From: DASUAS01 sp963750045
GTDB lineage: Bacteria; Actinomycetota; Acidimicrobiia; IMCC26256; DASPTH01
Reading direction: 5' to 3'
Assembly: GCA_963750045.1 (NCBI GenBank)
Contig: CAVVPD010000004.1
Location: 124,001 to 188,000 of the forward strand
DNA length: 64,000 bases
This document shows, piece after piece, positions 1 to 8,791 of this stretch. The notes under the pieces are model-generated. The model was given only the letters and a program-made list of their open reading frames with translations, made no database searches and was not told the origin of the DNA. Both the position numbers and the translations under genes were made by a program. The number at the start of each line of letters is the position of its first letter. Within the stretch, counting starts at the first letter, position 1.

Positions 1-1041
1 CGAGTGCGTGGAGGGTGTCGGGGGTGACGCTGCCGAGGATGGCGACCACGAGGTCGACGTGCCGGTGCGCGCGCAGGTTCTCGAGCACGGTGGGGAGATG
101 GTCCCGCTCGTTGGGGCCGACGGTGGCGAGCATGTCGATCACGTCGTGGCGGGGGTCGCCGCCGGTGCCGAGCACCTCGCCCGCGCTGGTGACCACCTCC
201 ACCCGCCTCCGCAACCGCACCAACCGCGCGGTGACCGACGCGGTGGCCTCGACCGCGATCTCGAACGAGTCGGCGTCGTGCGCGGCCGGGAGCACGTCGA
301 TGACGACGGCGGCGTGCGAGCGCCAGCGGGCTTCGTCCTGGCGGATCATCAGCTCGCCGGTGCGCGCGGTCGAGCGCCAGTGCACGCGTCGGAGGTCGTC
401 GCCGAGCTCGTAGTCGCGCAGGGTCAGGAAGTCGCTGCCGAGGTCGCTGACGACCGAGCGGGCCGACGGCGCGTCGCTCTCGGCGGTGACGCGACTCCCG
501 AGCGCGACGGGAGCCACGATCTCGTGCACCCGCGGGCGCACGACGAGCTCGGCCTCACCGGCGCCCGACGTTGCCCGGCGGGCGAGGCCGAACGGGTCGC
601 TGACGGCCACGCGCAACGGCCCGACCCGGTAGCGGCCCCGCCGGCGCGTGGGGATGCGGTACGCGGCGCGCGCGCGGTGGCGCCGGCCGCGAGCGGGGGC
701 ACGAGGAAGCGGGCGGCCCGGCGGCCCTCGTCGAACCAGTCGGTGGCCGCCAGCAGCGGAGTGGCGCGGGTGCCGAGGTTCTCGACCAGCAGGTCGATGC
801 GGCCCTCGGAGCCCACGTGGAGACGGTCCGGACGGACCCGCCGGCTGATCGCGAGGTCGGGCAGCTCGCGGAATCGCAGCCACAGCACCGCCGCACCGAG
901 CAGCGCCAGCGCGGCGATGCCGATCACGAGCATCTCGAGGGCACCGAGCAGGAAGCTGCCGACCGCGAGGCCGAGGGCGGCGCCGGTCAGCGACCACCCG
1001 CGGCGCGTGAGGGTGACCGTGCGTTCCGTCGGCGGCGCCAC
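1..1041 (-). CDS. DUF58 domain protein, partial at window edge, frameshifted
   Basis: This is a membrane-anchored DUF58 protein, a family usually paired with MoxR ATPases and thought to act in folding or complex assembly at the envelope; the exact role is unknown. Two hydrophobic segments lie at about residues 15-56 (LTGAALGLAVGSFLLGALEM, then a second stretch). The frame breaks near 670-690 within a GC-alternating run. Past it, the other frame gives family features: YRIPTRRRGRYRVGPL, then SDFLTLRDYELGDDLRRVHW, the hallmark DUF58 core around 370-430. The gene runs off the left edge, so the C-terminus is missing. It starts 16 bp after the MoxR gene, so the two form an operon. I take the frameshift as a sequence error because both halves are well conserved. 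Confidence 0.8.
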
Positions 1042-1057
1042 GAAGGTGCAGGCCCCG

Positions 1058-2038
<981 letters not shown>

Positions 2039-2100
2039 GAACACCTCCAGAGCGGGCGTCCCGACGGTACCAGAGGCCGTCGGCGGCGCAGGACCAGGGC

Positions 2101-2106
2101 TACCGT
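2101..2106 (+). promoter_or_regulatory. -10 element for the gene at 2115, leaderless arrangement
   Basis: TACCGT ends eight bases before the ATG at 2115, which would place the transcription start at or next to the start codon. The same spacing recurs at four or five other genes in this window. There is no obvious -35 and no ribosome site. Confidence 0.4.
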
Positions 2107-2114
2107 CGCGACGG

Positions 2115-2414
2115 ATGACGAGCGAGACGACCAGCGGGTTGCCCGGTCCCGCGTTCTGGGTGCGCGCCACCCTCCTCGTGCTGGCGCGTCCGGCGCTCTG
2201 GGCGAGCGCCCTGCGCCAGGCGTGGCGCCTCGCCCGGCCTCGGTGGTGGGCCCGGCCGCCGTTCGTGCCCGTCCCCGATCCCGACTACCTCCGGTTCCGG
2301 TTCGAGACGCAATACGGTGCCGAGGGGCGACCCGACCCCCACGACCTCCTGACGTACCTCGAGTGGTGCCGCGACGCCGCCGACCCGCGGCCCGGGGCGG
2401 GTCGGCGCCGGTAA
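2115..2414 (+). CDS. Small conserved hypothetical protein
   Basis: A 99-residue protein of unknown function. It has an N-terminal moderately hydrophobic part (about 15-45, rich in Leu, Ala, Arg, Trp) and a C-terminal part with FVPVPDPDYLRFRFETQYG followed by DLLTYLEWCRD. That Pro/Tyr/Arg-rich block looks conserved rather than a chance reading frame. It is divergent from the MoxR gene, with about 76 bp between the starts, and precedes an HNH nuclease gene. No catalytic motif is visible. The start is supported by a -10 element that implies leaderless translation. Confidence 0.6.
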   Translation: MTSETTSGLPGPAFWVRATLLVLARPALWASALRQAWRLARPRWWARPPFVPVPDPDYLRFRFETQYGAEGRPDPHDLLTYLEWCRDAADPRPGAGRRR

Positions 2415-2521
2415 GCTCTCCTCGACCACGAGCCTTGCGGAAGCGCCGAGACGCGGGATCGCCAGGAACGCGGGAGCGCCGCGGGAGGAAGAGCGCGGAA
2501 AGGAAGAGGAGGTCTCGACGC

Positions 2522-3013
2522 TTGGGAAGAGCCCTGCTGCTCAACGCCAGCTTCGAGCCGTTGTGCGTGGTGCCGATGCGCCGGGCGGTGGTCCTCGTGC
2601 TGAAGGAGAAGGCCGAGATCGTCGCGCGCAACGGCGCGGTGCTCCGGTCCGAGCGCGCGGAGCTCCCGGTGCCGTCGGTCATCCGCCTCAACCACTACGT
2701 GCGCGTGCCGTACCGCAGCCGGGTGCCCCTGTCGCGCCGGGCGGTGTTCGCGCGTGACGGCCACCGCTGCCAGTACTGCAACCGGACGGCGGAGAACATC
2801 GACCACGTGGTGCCGCGCTCGCGCGGTGGTCCGCACGCGTGGGACAACGTCGTGGCGTCCTGCCGGGCCTGCAATTCCCGCAAGGAGGACCGCCTCCTGC
2901 ACGAGGTCGACCTCCGCCTGGCGCGCCCGCCCCGCGAACCCCAGGCCAACCTGTGGGTGGTCGCCGCCGCGGGCATGATCGACCCGGCCTGGGAGCCCTT
3001 CCTCCCCGTCTGA
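2522..3013 (+). CDS. HNH endonuclease
   Basis: A stand-alone HNH nuclease of about 163 aa. The C-terminal half holds a McrA-like zinc and nuclease core: CQYCNRTAENIDHVVPRSRG, then NVVASCRACNSRK, so two CxxC pairs bracket the DHVVPRSRGG catalytic stretch. The N-terminus begins GRALLLNASFEPLCVV. The TTG at 2522 is chosen because an aggagg ribosome site lies about nine bases upstream and the conserved protein begins there; the same frame is open far upstream by chance. Actinobacteria often carry such a protein in housekeeping regions. Its DNA target is unknown. Confidence 0.85.
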   Translation: MGRALLLNASFEPLCVVPMRRAVVLVLKEKAEIVARNGAVLRSERAELPVPSVIRLNHYVRVPYRSRVPLSRRAVFARDGHRCQYCNRTAENIDHVVPRSRGGPHAWDNVVASCRACNSRKEDRLLHEVDLRLARPPREPQANLWVVAAAGMIDPAWEPFLPV

Positions 3014-3125
3014 CGCTCGCCGGTCACGCTTTCCCGCACGACGCGCCCCGCTGAGGGCGCGTGTCCGCGCGCGCTCTTCGCAAGCGGATTTCGGCGGTCA
3101 GAGGTGGATTGGGGAGGGAAGTGGG

Positions 3126-3154
3126 TTGAAGAGTGGGGGGAGAGGGTGTAGGGT
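3126..3154 (+). promoter_or_regulatory. Promoter for the dcw cluster (mraZ)
   Basis: TTGAAG at 3126-3131 and TAGGGT at 3149-3154 are separated by exactly 17 bp, a good sigma-70-type match. The surrounding 3100-3200 is purine-rich with repeated GTGG cores (near 3104, 3121, 3133, 3173, 3193). MraZ is known to bind short TGGG-type direct repeats upstream of its own gene in other bacteria, so these may be its autoregulatory sites. The spacing here is irregular, so that part is tentative. Confidence 0.45.
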
Positions 3155-3248
3155 GCCACGAAATGGAGTGAAGTGGTGAGCAGGTGTCACCGGGTGGGCG
3201 TCACCGCGGTGCCAGTGGTGGACGAGGACCGAGAGGCGAGGGATCCGG

Positions 3249-3677
3249 ATGTTCCTGGGGGAGTTCCAGCACTCCCTGGACACCAAGGGGAGGGTGATCC
3301 TCCCGGCGAAGTACCGGGACCAGCTCGCCGACGGGGCCTTCGTGACCAAGGGCAAGGGCGGCTGCCTGTCGGTGTTCACGCCAGAGGAGTTCGAGATGGT
3401 GGCGAGCCAGATCCGTGAGCAGTCGAAGCGGGGTCCCCAGGCGCTCAACGCCGCCCGGGTCTTCTTCGGCGGCGCCAGCGAGATCCAGCCCGACAAGCAG
3501 GGCCGCGTCGCCCTGCCCGCCAACCTGCGGAGCTTCGCCCACCTCGAACGTGAGGTGATGGTCGTCGGGCTCTACTCCCGGATCGAGATCTGGGACCGAG
3601 ACCGGTGGCTGGAGCTCGACCGGGCCGGCGCCGAGGCACTGACCGAATCCGACGAGCTTCCCGAATTCGGGATCTGA
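3249..3677 (+). CDS. mraZ: Transcriptional regulator MraZ
   Basis: A 142-residue MraZ, the DNA-binding regulator that opens most dcw clusters. It has the two AbrB-like half domains: FLGEFQHSLDTKGRVILPAK at the N-terminus and the matching SEIQPDKQGRVALPANLR at about residues 77-94. The DxKGR and DxQGR signatures are intact and the length is normal. MraZ forms a ring and usually represses its own operon through repeats upstream of its start; GTGG-rich repeats are present there. It is followed after 150 bp by rsmH, with a strong hairpin between. Confidence 0.95.
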   Translation: MFLGEFQHSLDTKGRVILPAKYRDQLADGAFVTKGKGGCLSVFTPEEFEMVASQIREQSKRGPQALNAARVFFGGASEIQPDKQGRVALPANLRSFAHLEREVMVVGLYSRIEIWDRDRWLELDRAGAEALTESDELPEFGI

Positions 3678-3716
3678 GCGACCAGCAACACATTGACAAG
3701 GCGAGCCTGCGGGCCC

Positions 3717-3798
3717 GTCACCAGCCCCCCGGGCGACGCGGCGCAAGCGCCCCTTCCGCCCGCTTCGCTTTCGTCGACGCGTCCGGGGGGTTGGTGAC
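3717..3798 (+). ncRNA. Long hairpin in the mraZ-rsmH leader, possible mraW-type RNA
   Basis: An inverted repeat of about 22 bp per arm: left arm 3717-3740 beginning GTCACCAGCCCCCC, right arm 3776-3798 ending GGGGGGTTGGTGAC, with one G.U-type mismatch and a two-base bulge. The loop contains a small GCGC-AA-GCGC hairpin and a pyrimidine run CCCCTTCC. The structure ends about 30 bases before the rsmH start and just before its AAGGAGA ribosome site. A conserved RNA, the mraW motif, is known at this place in other Actinobacteria; position fits, but the loop does not exactly show the CUUCCCC sequence I remember for it, so identity is a hypothesis. Confidence 0.5.
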
Positions 3799-3827
3799 GG
3801 TCCCAAGGAGACACAGACAGGGGACAC

Positions 3828-4781
3828 ATGGCTGAGGGCTTCCTCCACGTGCCGGTGATGGCGCCGGAGGTGACCGAGCTCCTCGGGCAGGTGCCCACGG
3901 GTCTGGTCGTGGACGCGACGGTGGGTGGCGGTGGCCACTCCGGTGCGCTCCTGGCCACCCGCCCCGACCTTCGTCTCCTCGGTATCGACAGGGATCCCGC
4001 CGCCGTGGCAGCGGCGGGCGCGGCACTCGCCCCCTTCGGGGATCGGGTCCGCATCGTGCAGGGCGGCTTCGAGCACGTCTCGGAGATCGTCGCAAGTGCC
4101 GACATCGTGGGAAGAAGCGAGGGAATCGTGGCGATCTTGTTCGATCTGGGTCTCAGCAGCCCGCAACTCGACCGCCCCGTACGGGGATTCTCGTACTGGG
4201 CCGACGCAGCGCCGCTCGACATGCGCATGGACAGCGCGCAGACGCTGACCGCCGAGACCGTGGTCAACGAGTACTCCGAGACCGACCTCGCCGCGCTCAT
4301 CGCGCGCAACGGGGAGGAGCGCTACGCGCGACGCATCGCCGCGGAGATCGTGGCCGACCGTCCGCTCCAGACCACCGGCGACCTCGTGGAAGCGATCAAG
4401 CGAGGCATCCCCGCACCGGCCCGCCGCCGCGGGGGTCACCCGGCCCGCCGCACCTTCCAGGCCATCCGCATGGAGGTGAACCGCGAGCTGCCGAACCTCG
4501 CCGCCGGCCTCGACGAGTCGGTCCACCTGCTCAAGCCCGAGGGCCGGATGGTGGTGCTCGCCTACCACTCGCTCGAGGACCGCGCGGTGAAGGAGCGCTT
4601 CGCCGACTGGTCGCGCACCGAGGAGCCCGGGTACGTGCCGACCGGACTCCCGCGCGCCTCCCGCAACCCGCTCACCCGCCTCCTCACCCGCCGGGCTCGG
4701 CGCCCGTCGGACGCCGAGCTGGAGGCGAACCCGCGTGCCGGCAGCGTCCGCCTCCGCGTGGTCGAACGCCTCGCGCCGTGA
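3828..4781 (+). CDS. rsmH: 16S rRNA (cytosine-1402-N4)-methyltransferase RsmH
   Basis: A 317-residue RsmH (MraW), which methylates N4 of C1402 in the ribosomal P site using SAM. SAM motif I is VDATVGGGGHS at residues 28-38. Further family blocks are FDLGLSSPQLDRPVRGFSY, DMRMD, the inserted helical domain, HPARRTFQAIRMEVNRE and VLAYHSLEDRAVKERF. It is full length and unbroken. The start has a strong AAGGAGA ribosome site. Its stop overlaps the GTG of ftsL, so the two are translationally coupled. The upstream hairpin may regulate it. Confidence 0.95.
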   Translation: MAEGFLHVPVMAPEVTELLGQVPTGLVVDATVGGGGHSGALLATRPDLRLLGIDRDPAAVAAAGAALAPFGDRVRIVQGGFEHVSEIVASADIVGRSEGIVAILFDLGLSSPQLDRPVRGFSYWADAAPLDMRMDSAQTLTAETVVNEYSETDLAALIARNGEERYARRIAAEIVADRPLQTTGDLVEAIKRGIPAPARRRGGHPARRTFQAIRMEVNRELPNLAAGLDESVHLLKPEGRMVVLAYHSLEDRAVKERFADWSRTEEPGYVPTGLPRASRNPLTRLLTRRARRPSDAELEANPRAGSVRLRVVERLAP

Positions 4782-5234
4782 CCACGATCGCGGCGGCCAC
4801 CACCACGGCTCGCCGTCCGGCTCGAGAAGATCCGGCGATTCGGGCGAGGCCGGAGCTCCGGGTCGTTCCGGCGCGGGCGCGCGTCGGTCGCGCTCGGCAC
4901 CCTGCTCGTGCTCTTCACGGTCTTCGCGCTCGTGAGCGCGGTCGCGTTCCACGTCGTGCTCGCCCAGAACCAGCTGCAGCTCGACCGGCTCAACGGGCGT
5001 ATCGCGGAGGAGCAGCGAGTGTACGAGCAGCGCCGCCTCACCACGTCGCTGCTGGCGTCGCCCCCGCGCGTCATCAAGGAGGCCGAGCGCCTCGGGTTGA
5101 CGACCCCGGCCGAACCCGTCGAGTACCTGTCCGTTCCCGGCGCGCCGATGCCCTCCCTGGGTGACGTCACGACGGCCGACACGCTCGCCGACTGGGCGAA
5201 GACGAAGCCGAGCCTTGGCCCCCGCCAGCCGTGA
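4778..5234 (+). CDS. ftsL: Cell division protein FtsL-like, frameshifted
   Basis: A small bitopic divisome protein in the ftsL position between rsmH and ftsI. The GTG start overlaps the rsmH stop. The first frame gives the cytoplasmic tail (TTIAAATTTARRPAREDPA); it then shifts near 4870-4885 in a GCGCGGGCGCGCG run. The second frame gives SVALGTLLVLFTVFALVSAV, a transmembrane helix, followed by a coiled coil (QNQLQLDRLNGRIAEEQRVY). The total of about 150 residues suits actinobacterial FtsL. A short ORF from 4908 alone would lack the start of the helix, so I annotate across the break. In its complex FtsL acts with FtsQ and FtsB to activate FtsWI. Confidence 0.8.
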
Positions 5235-5322
5235 CCCCGCGGGTCACGCCGCCCGGCGCCGGCCCGCCGCTCCGCACGGGCCCCCGCCCGAGTCCCCGCG
5301 CCCGAGCCGCTGGGGCGGGAGC

Positions 5323-5342
5323 GTGGCGCGCCGGCGCGCCAC
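5323..5342. repeat. Perfect 20-bp palindrome before the ftsI repeats
   Basis: GTGGCGCGCCGGCGCGCCAC is a perfect palindrome lying between the ftsL stop and the first clear ftsI codons, 26 bp upstream of the 24-bp tandem repeats. It is a likely place for a sequencing or replication error, and the ftsI reading frame becomes ambiguous exactly here. Confidence 0.7.
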
Positions 5343-5360
5343 CCGCGGCCCGCGAACCGG

Positions 5361-7226
5361 GTGCCGGCTTCGCGTTCGGGCACGCAGCGGGCTTCGCGTT
5401 CGGGCACGCAGCCGGTTTCGCGTTCGGGCACGCAGCGGGTTTCGCGTTCGGGCACGCAGCCGGTTTCGCGTTCGGGCACGCAGCGGGTTTCGCGTTCGGG
5501 CACGCAGCCGGCCCGCCCGCGTACGACCAGCCGTCCGAAGCGCGAGCCGGCCCGCCCGCTCCCGCCCGTCCGCCTGCGGGTCGTCGGCATCCTGCTGGTG
5601 ATGGTGCTGGCGTTCGCCGCCATCGGCGTGCGCCTCTTCGACCTCCAGGCCCGTGACCGCTCGCACCTCAGGTCGCTCGGCCTCGGTCAGCGCGTGCGCA
5701 CCGTCGCGATCCCTGCCGAGCGCGGCAACATCTTCGACCGCACCGGCAAGGTGCTGGCGGTGTCGGTGCCGCAGACGACCATCGTCGCCGACCCGCGCGT
5801 GATCAAGGACCCGGTCGGGTACGCCGCCAAGCTCGCGCCGATCGTGCAGGTCGACCAGGCCGAGTTGGCCCAGCGGCTGTCGAACCACTCGAGCGCGTTC
5901 GCCTACGTCGCCCGCAAGGTGAACGACCAGGTGACCTCCGAGGTGAAGCAGCTGAAGCTCGTCGGCATCTCCTACCAGGCCGAGTCGCGGCGCTACTACC
6001 CGACGGGTTCGGTCGCGGGCCCGGTGATCGGGTTCGTCGGGACCGACAACAACGGCCTCGGCGGCATGGAGTACGCGTACGACAAGCTGCTCACGGGCAA
6101 GGCCGGCAGCGTGCAGGTGGAGCGTGACCCGCAGGGCAACGACATCCCCGGCGGTGAACGCCAGATCCGGACCGAGCAACGGGGCCAGGACCTCGTGCTC
6201 ACCATCGACCAGTCGCTGCAGTGGAACACCGAACAGGCCCTGGTCAAGGGCGTGAGCGACATGAACGCCAAGGGTGGCACCGCGATCATCGTCGACGTGC
6301 GGACCGGCGACGTGCTCGCCATGGCGACGGTCGACGGCGCCACCGACACGCATCCCGCGCAAGCCGCGGCGGCGAGCGAGAGCGACCGTCCCGTCACCGA
6401 CGTGTACGAGCCCGGCTCGACGAACAAGGTGATCACGATGTCGGGCGCGATCCAGGAGGGGCTCGTCACGCCCGACACCACGATCGACGACATCGGCCAG
6501 TCGATCAACGTCGGCGGAACCGACTACGAAGACGTCGATCCCCACCCGAGCACGATGACGGTGGCCGACATCCTCGCCGAGTCGTCGAACGTCGGCACGA
6601 TCAAGATCGCGGCCGAGCTCGGCAAGGACAACCTGGCGCGCTACCTCGACGCGTTCGGCTTCGGCCACCCGACGGGCCTCGACCTCCCTGGTGAGTCGTC
6701 GGGGTCGTCGTTCGACGCCGCGCAGTACACCGACACGAGCATGGGGTCGGTCCCGATCGGCTACGGGATCGCGGTGACCGCGATGCAGATGCTCGACGTG
6801 TACAGCACCATCGCCAACCACGGCACGGCCCGCCCGCCGCGCCTGGTCGCGGCGACCGTCGACGCCGACGGCAAGCGTCACGACGAGCCGCTCCCGACGC
6901 CCCACCCGGTGGTGTCGGCGGCGACGGCCGACGCGGTGAGCGGCATGCTCGCGAAGGTGGTCGCCGAGGGTACCGGCGTGAAGGCGCAGATCCCCGGCTA
7001 CCCGGTGGCGGGAAAGACGGGAACGGCCCGCAAGGCCCCCTACGACACCGGCGAGTACAACGCGTCGTTCGCCGGGTTCGCGCCGGCGGGCAACCCCCGG
7101 CTGGCGGCCATCGTGGTGGTGGACTCGCCCGAGGGCAGCATCTTCGGTGCCGACGCCGCCGCCCCGGTGTTCCAGCAGATCATGCGGTTCGCGCTGGCCT
7201 ACGAGCGCGTCCCCACGACCTCGTGA
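5361..7226 (+). CDS. ftsI: Peptidoglycan D,D-transpeptidase FtsI (PBP3)
   Basis: Septal class B penicillin-binding protein, 621 aa from this GTG. Order: six octapeptide repeats (residues about 3-50), a basic stretch, one membrane helix (LRVVGILLVMVLAFAAIGVR, about 72-91), a PBP dimerisation domain (AIPAERGNIFDRTGKVLAVS), then the transpeptidase with SxxK as STNK (353-356, Ser353 nucleophile), SxN as SSN (408-410) and KTG (552-554). All active-site motifs are intact. The true start may be the GTG at 5231, which overlaps the ftsL stop as elsewhere in this operon, but that frame would need an indel before 5361. It crosslinks septal peptidoglycan together with FtsW. Confidence 0.93.
   Translation: MPASRSGTQRASRSGTQPVSRSGTQRVSRSGTQPVSRSGTQRVSRSGTQPARPRTTSRPKREPARPLPPVRLRVVGILLVMVLAFAAIGVRLFDLQARDRSHLRSLGLGQRVRTVAIPAERGNIFDRTGKVLAVSVPQTTIVADPRVIKDPVGYAAKLAPIVQVDQAELAQRLSNHSSAFAYVARKVNDQVTSEVKQLKLVGISYQAESRRYYPTGSVAGPVIGFVGTDNNGLGGMEYAYDKLLTGKAGSVQVERDPQGNDIPGGERQIRTEQRGQDLVLTIDQSLQWNTEQALVKGVSDMNAKGGTAIIVDVRTGDVLAMATVDGATDTHPAQAAAASESDRPVTDVYEPGSTNKVITMSGAIQEGLVTPDTTIDDIGQSINVGGTDYEDVDPHPSTMTVADILAESSNVGTIKIAAELGKDNLARYLDAFGFGHPTGLDLPGESSGSSFDAAQYTDTSMGSVPIGYGIAVTAMQMLDVYSTIANHGTARPPRLVAATVDADGKRHDEPLPTPHPVVSAATADAVSGMLAKVVAEGTGVKAQIPGYPVAGKTGTARKAPYDTGEYNASFAGFAPAGNPRLAAIVVVDSPEGSIFGADAAAPVFQQIMRFALAYERVPTTS
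5369..5512 (+). repeat. Six tandem 24-bp repeats inside ftsI
   Basis: The 19-base core TTCGCGTTCGGGCACGCAG begins at 5369, 5393, 5417, 5441, 5465 and 5489, a strict 24-bp period. The five-base linkers alternate between CGGG and CCGG types, so there is also a 48-bp super-period. In the ftsI frame each unit encodes eight residues of the form ASRSGTQR or VSRSGTQP, lying in the cytoplasmic tail before the membrane helix. The unit length is a multiple of three, so copy number can change without breaking the gene. Confidence 0.95.
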
Positions 7227-7299
7227 GGCTCCGAGCGTGATCGCCGCCCGGTACCCTTGCTCGTTCAATCCCGTGACCGAACCGAGAGGACGCGCTCGC

Positions 7300-8791
7300 G
7301 TGCGTTGGCACGACCTGCTCGCCGGCCTCGACGGGCCCGGTCTCGGTGCGGTCGAGCTGACCGGGGATCCGGACGTCGAGGTCGCCGCCATCACCCACGA
7401 CAGCCGCTCGGTGACGCCGGGCGCGTGCTTCGCGTGCATCCCGGGTGCGGTCACGGACGGGCACGAGCACGCGGGGGAGGCGGTCGCCGCCGGCGCGGTG
7501 GCCCTGCTGGTCGAGCGCCCGCTGCCGTTCGCGGTGGCCCAGGCCCGGGTGCGGAGCGTCCGGGCGGCGCTCGGGCCGGTCGCCGCCGAGCTCTTCGGCC
7601 GCCCGTCGGCGGCGATGCGCACGATGGGTGTCACCGGCACCAACGGCAAGACCACGACCACGTACCTCCTGGAGGCCATCGCCCGGCACGCGGGTGGCCG
7701 GGTGGGTGTGATCGGCACCGTGGGCGCGCGCATCGCGGGTGCGCCGGTGGCGTCCCAGCTCACCACGCCCGAGGCCGACGAGCTGCAGGCGCTGCTGGCC
7801 CGGATGCGCGACGCCGGTGTCACGACGGTCGCGATGGAGGTCTCGTCGCACGCGCTCGCGCAGCATCGGATCGACGGCACGCGCTTTGCCGCGGTGTGCT
7901 TCACCAACCTCAGCCACGAGCACCTCGACTTTCACGGCTCGCTCGACGCGTACTTCGAAGCGAAGTGTCGCCTGTTCGACACGACGTTTGCCGCGGCGGC
8001 GGCGGTGAACGTCGACGATGCGCGCGGCATCGCGCTCGCGGCGCGGACGCGTGCCGTGGGCCTCGACGTGTGGACCGCCTCGATCGACTCGGCGACTGCC
8101 GACATCACCGCGCGGGCGCCCGACTACCACGCCGACGGCACGACCTTCACCATCGTCGATCGCCGCGCCGCCGCGCGCGGAGGTCCGGCTCACGCTGGTG
8201 GGGAGCTTCAACCTGGCCAACGCGCTGGCCGCCGCGGCCACCGCCCGCGCCGCGGGCTTCTCGTTCGACGCGGTGGCGTCGGGCCTGGGGGAGCCCCTCG
8301 TGGTGCCGGGCCGCTTCGAGCGGGTCGACGCCGGGCAGCCGTTCCCGGTGCTCGTGGACTACGCCCACACCCCCGATGCCCTGGCCCGAGTGCTCGTGGC
8401 CGCCCGCTCACTCACCGGCACCGGTGGCCGGGTGATCTGCCTCTTCGGTTGCGGTGGCGACCGCGACCCGGCGAAGCGGCCGCTCATGGGCCGGGCGGTG
8501 GCGTCCGCCGCCGACGTCGCCGTGCTCACGTCGGACAACCCACGATCGGAGGACCCGCGGGCGATCGCCGACGCGGTGCTGCCCGGCCTCGCGACCGGTC
8601 CGGGCATGGTCACCGTCGAGCTCGACCGGCGGGCCGCCGTCGCCACCGCGCTCGCGGCGGCACGCGCCGGCGACGTCGTCGTGCTCGCGGGCAAAGGTCA
8701 CGAGACCGGACAGACCGCGGGCGCGCGCACGGTGCCGTTCGACGACCGCGTCGTCGCGCGTGAAGAGCTCGGAGTCCTCGGGTGGAAGTGA
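7300..8791 (+). CDS. murE: UDP-MurNAc-Ala-Glu:meso-DAP ligase MurE, frameshifted
   Basis: MurE adds the third residue of the stem peptide. The P-loop is VTGTNGKTTTTYLLE; AMEVSSHALAQHRIDG and FTNLSHEHLDFHGS follow in the central domain. The C-terminal domain carries VLVDYAHTPDAL and TSDNPRSEDP; DNPR is the signature for meso-diaminopimelate rather than lysine, so the wall should be DAP-type. The frame shifts near 8165-8185 in a CGCCGCGCCGCCGCGCGCGG run. The GTG at 7300 has a gagagga site nine bases upstream; the GTG at 7273 lacks one. The last bases overlap the murF start. A -10-like TACCCT lies at 7252. Confidence 0.92.

Noticed and set aside
3201..4952. Long minus-strand frame of 583 codons, and similar ones opposite murE-ftsI, ftsW-murG and dnaE
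   Set aside because: Antisense shadows of well-recognised genes. They have no domain features and His/Arg/Asp-rich composition from reversed codons.
5369..5512. CRISPR array
   Set aside because: Units are adjacent with no unique spacers and are in frame in a coding region.
5231..5656. Repeat peptide with FAFGHAAG units as a separate small protein
   Set aside because: It is another frame of the FtsI repeats. The FtsI frame leads directly to a membrane helix and all catalytic motifs. The start at 5231 may still be the true ftsI start after an indel.
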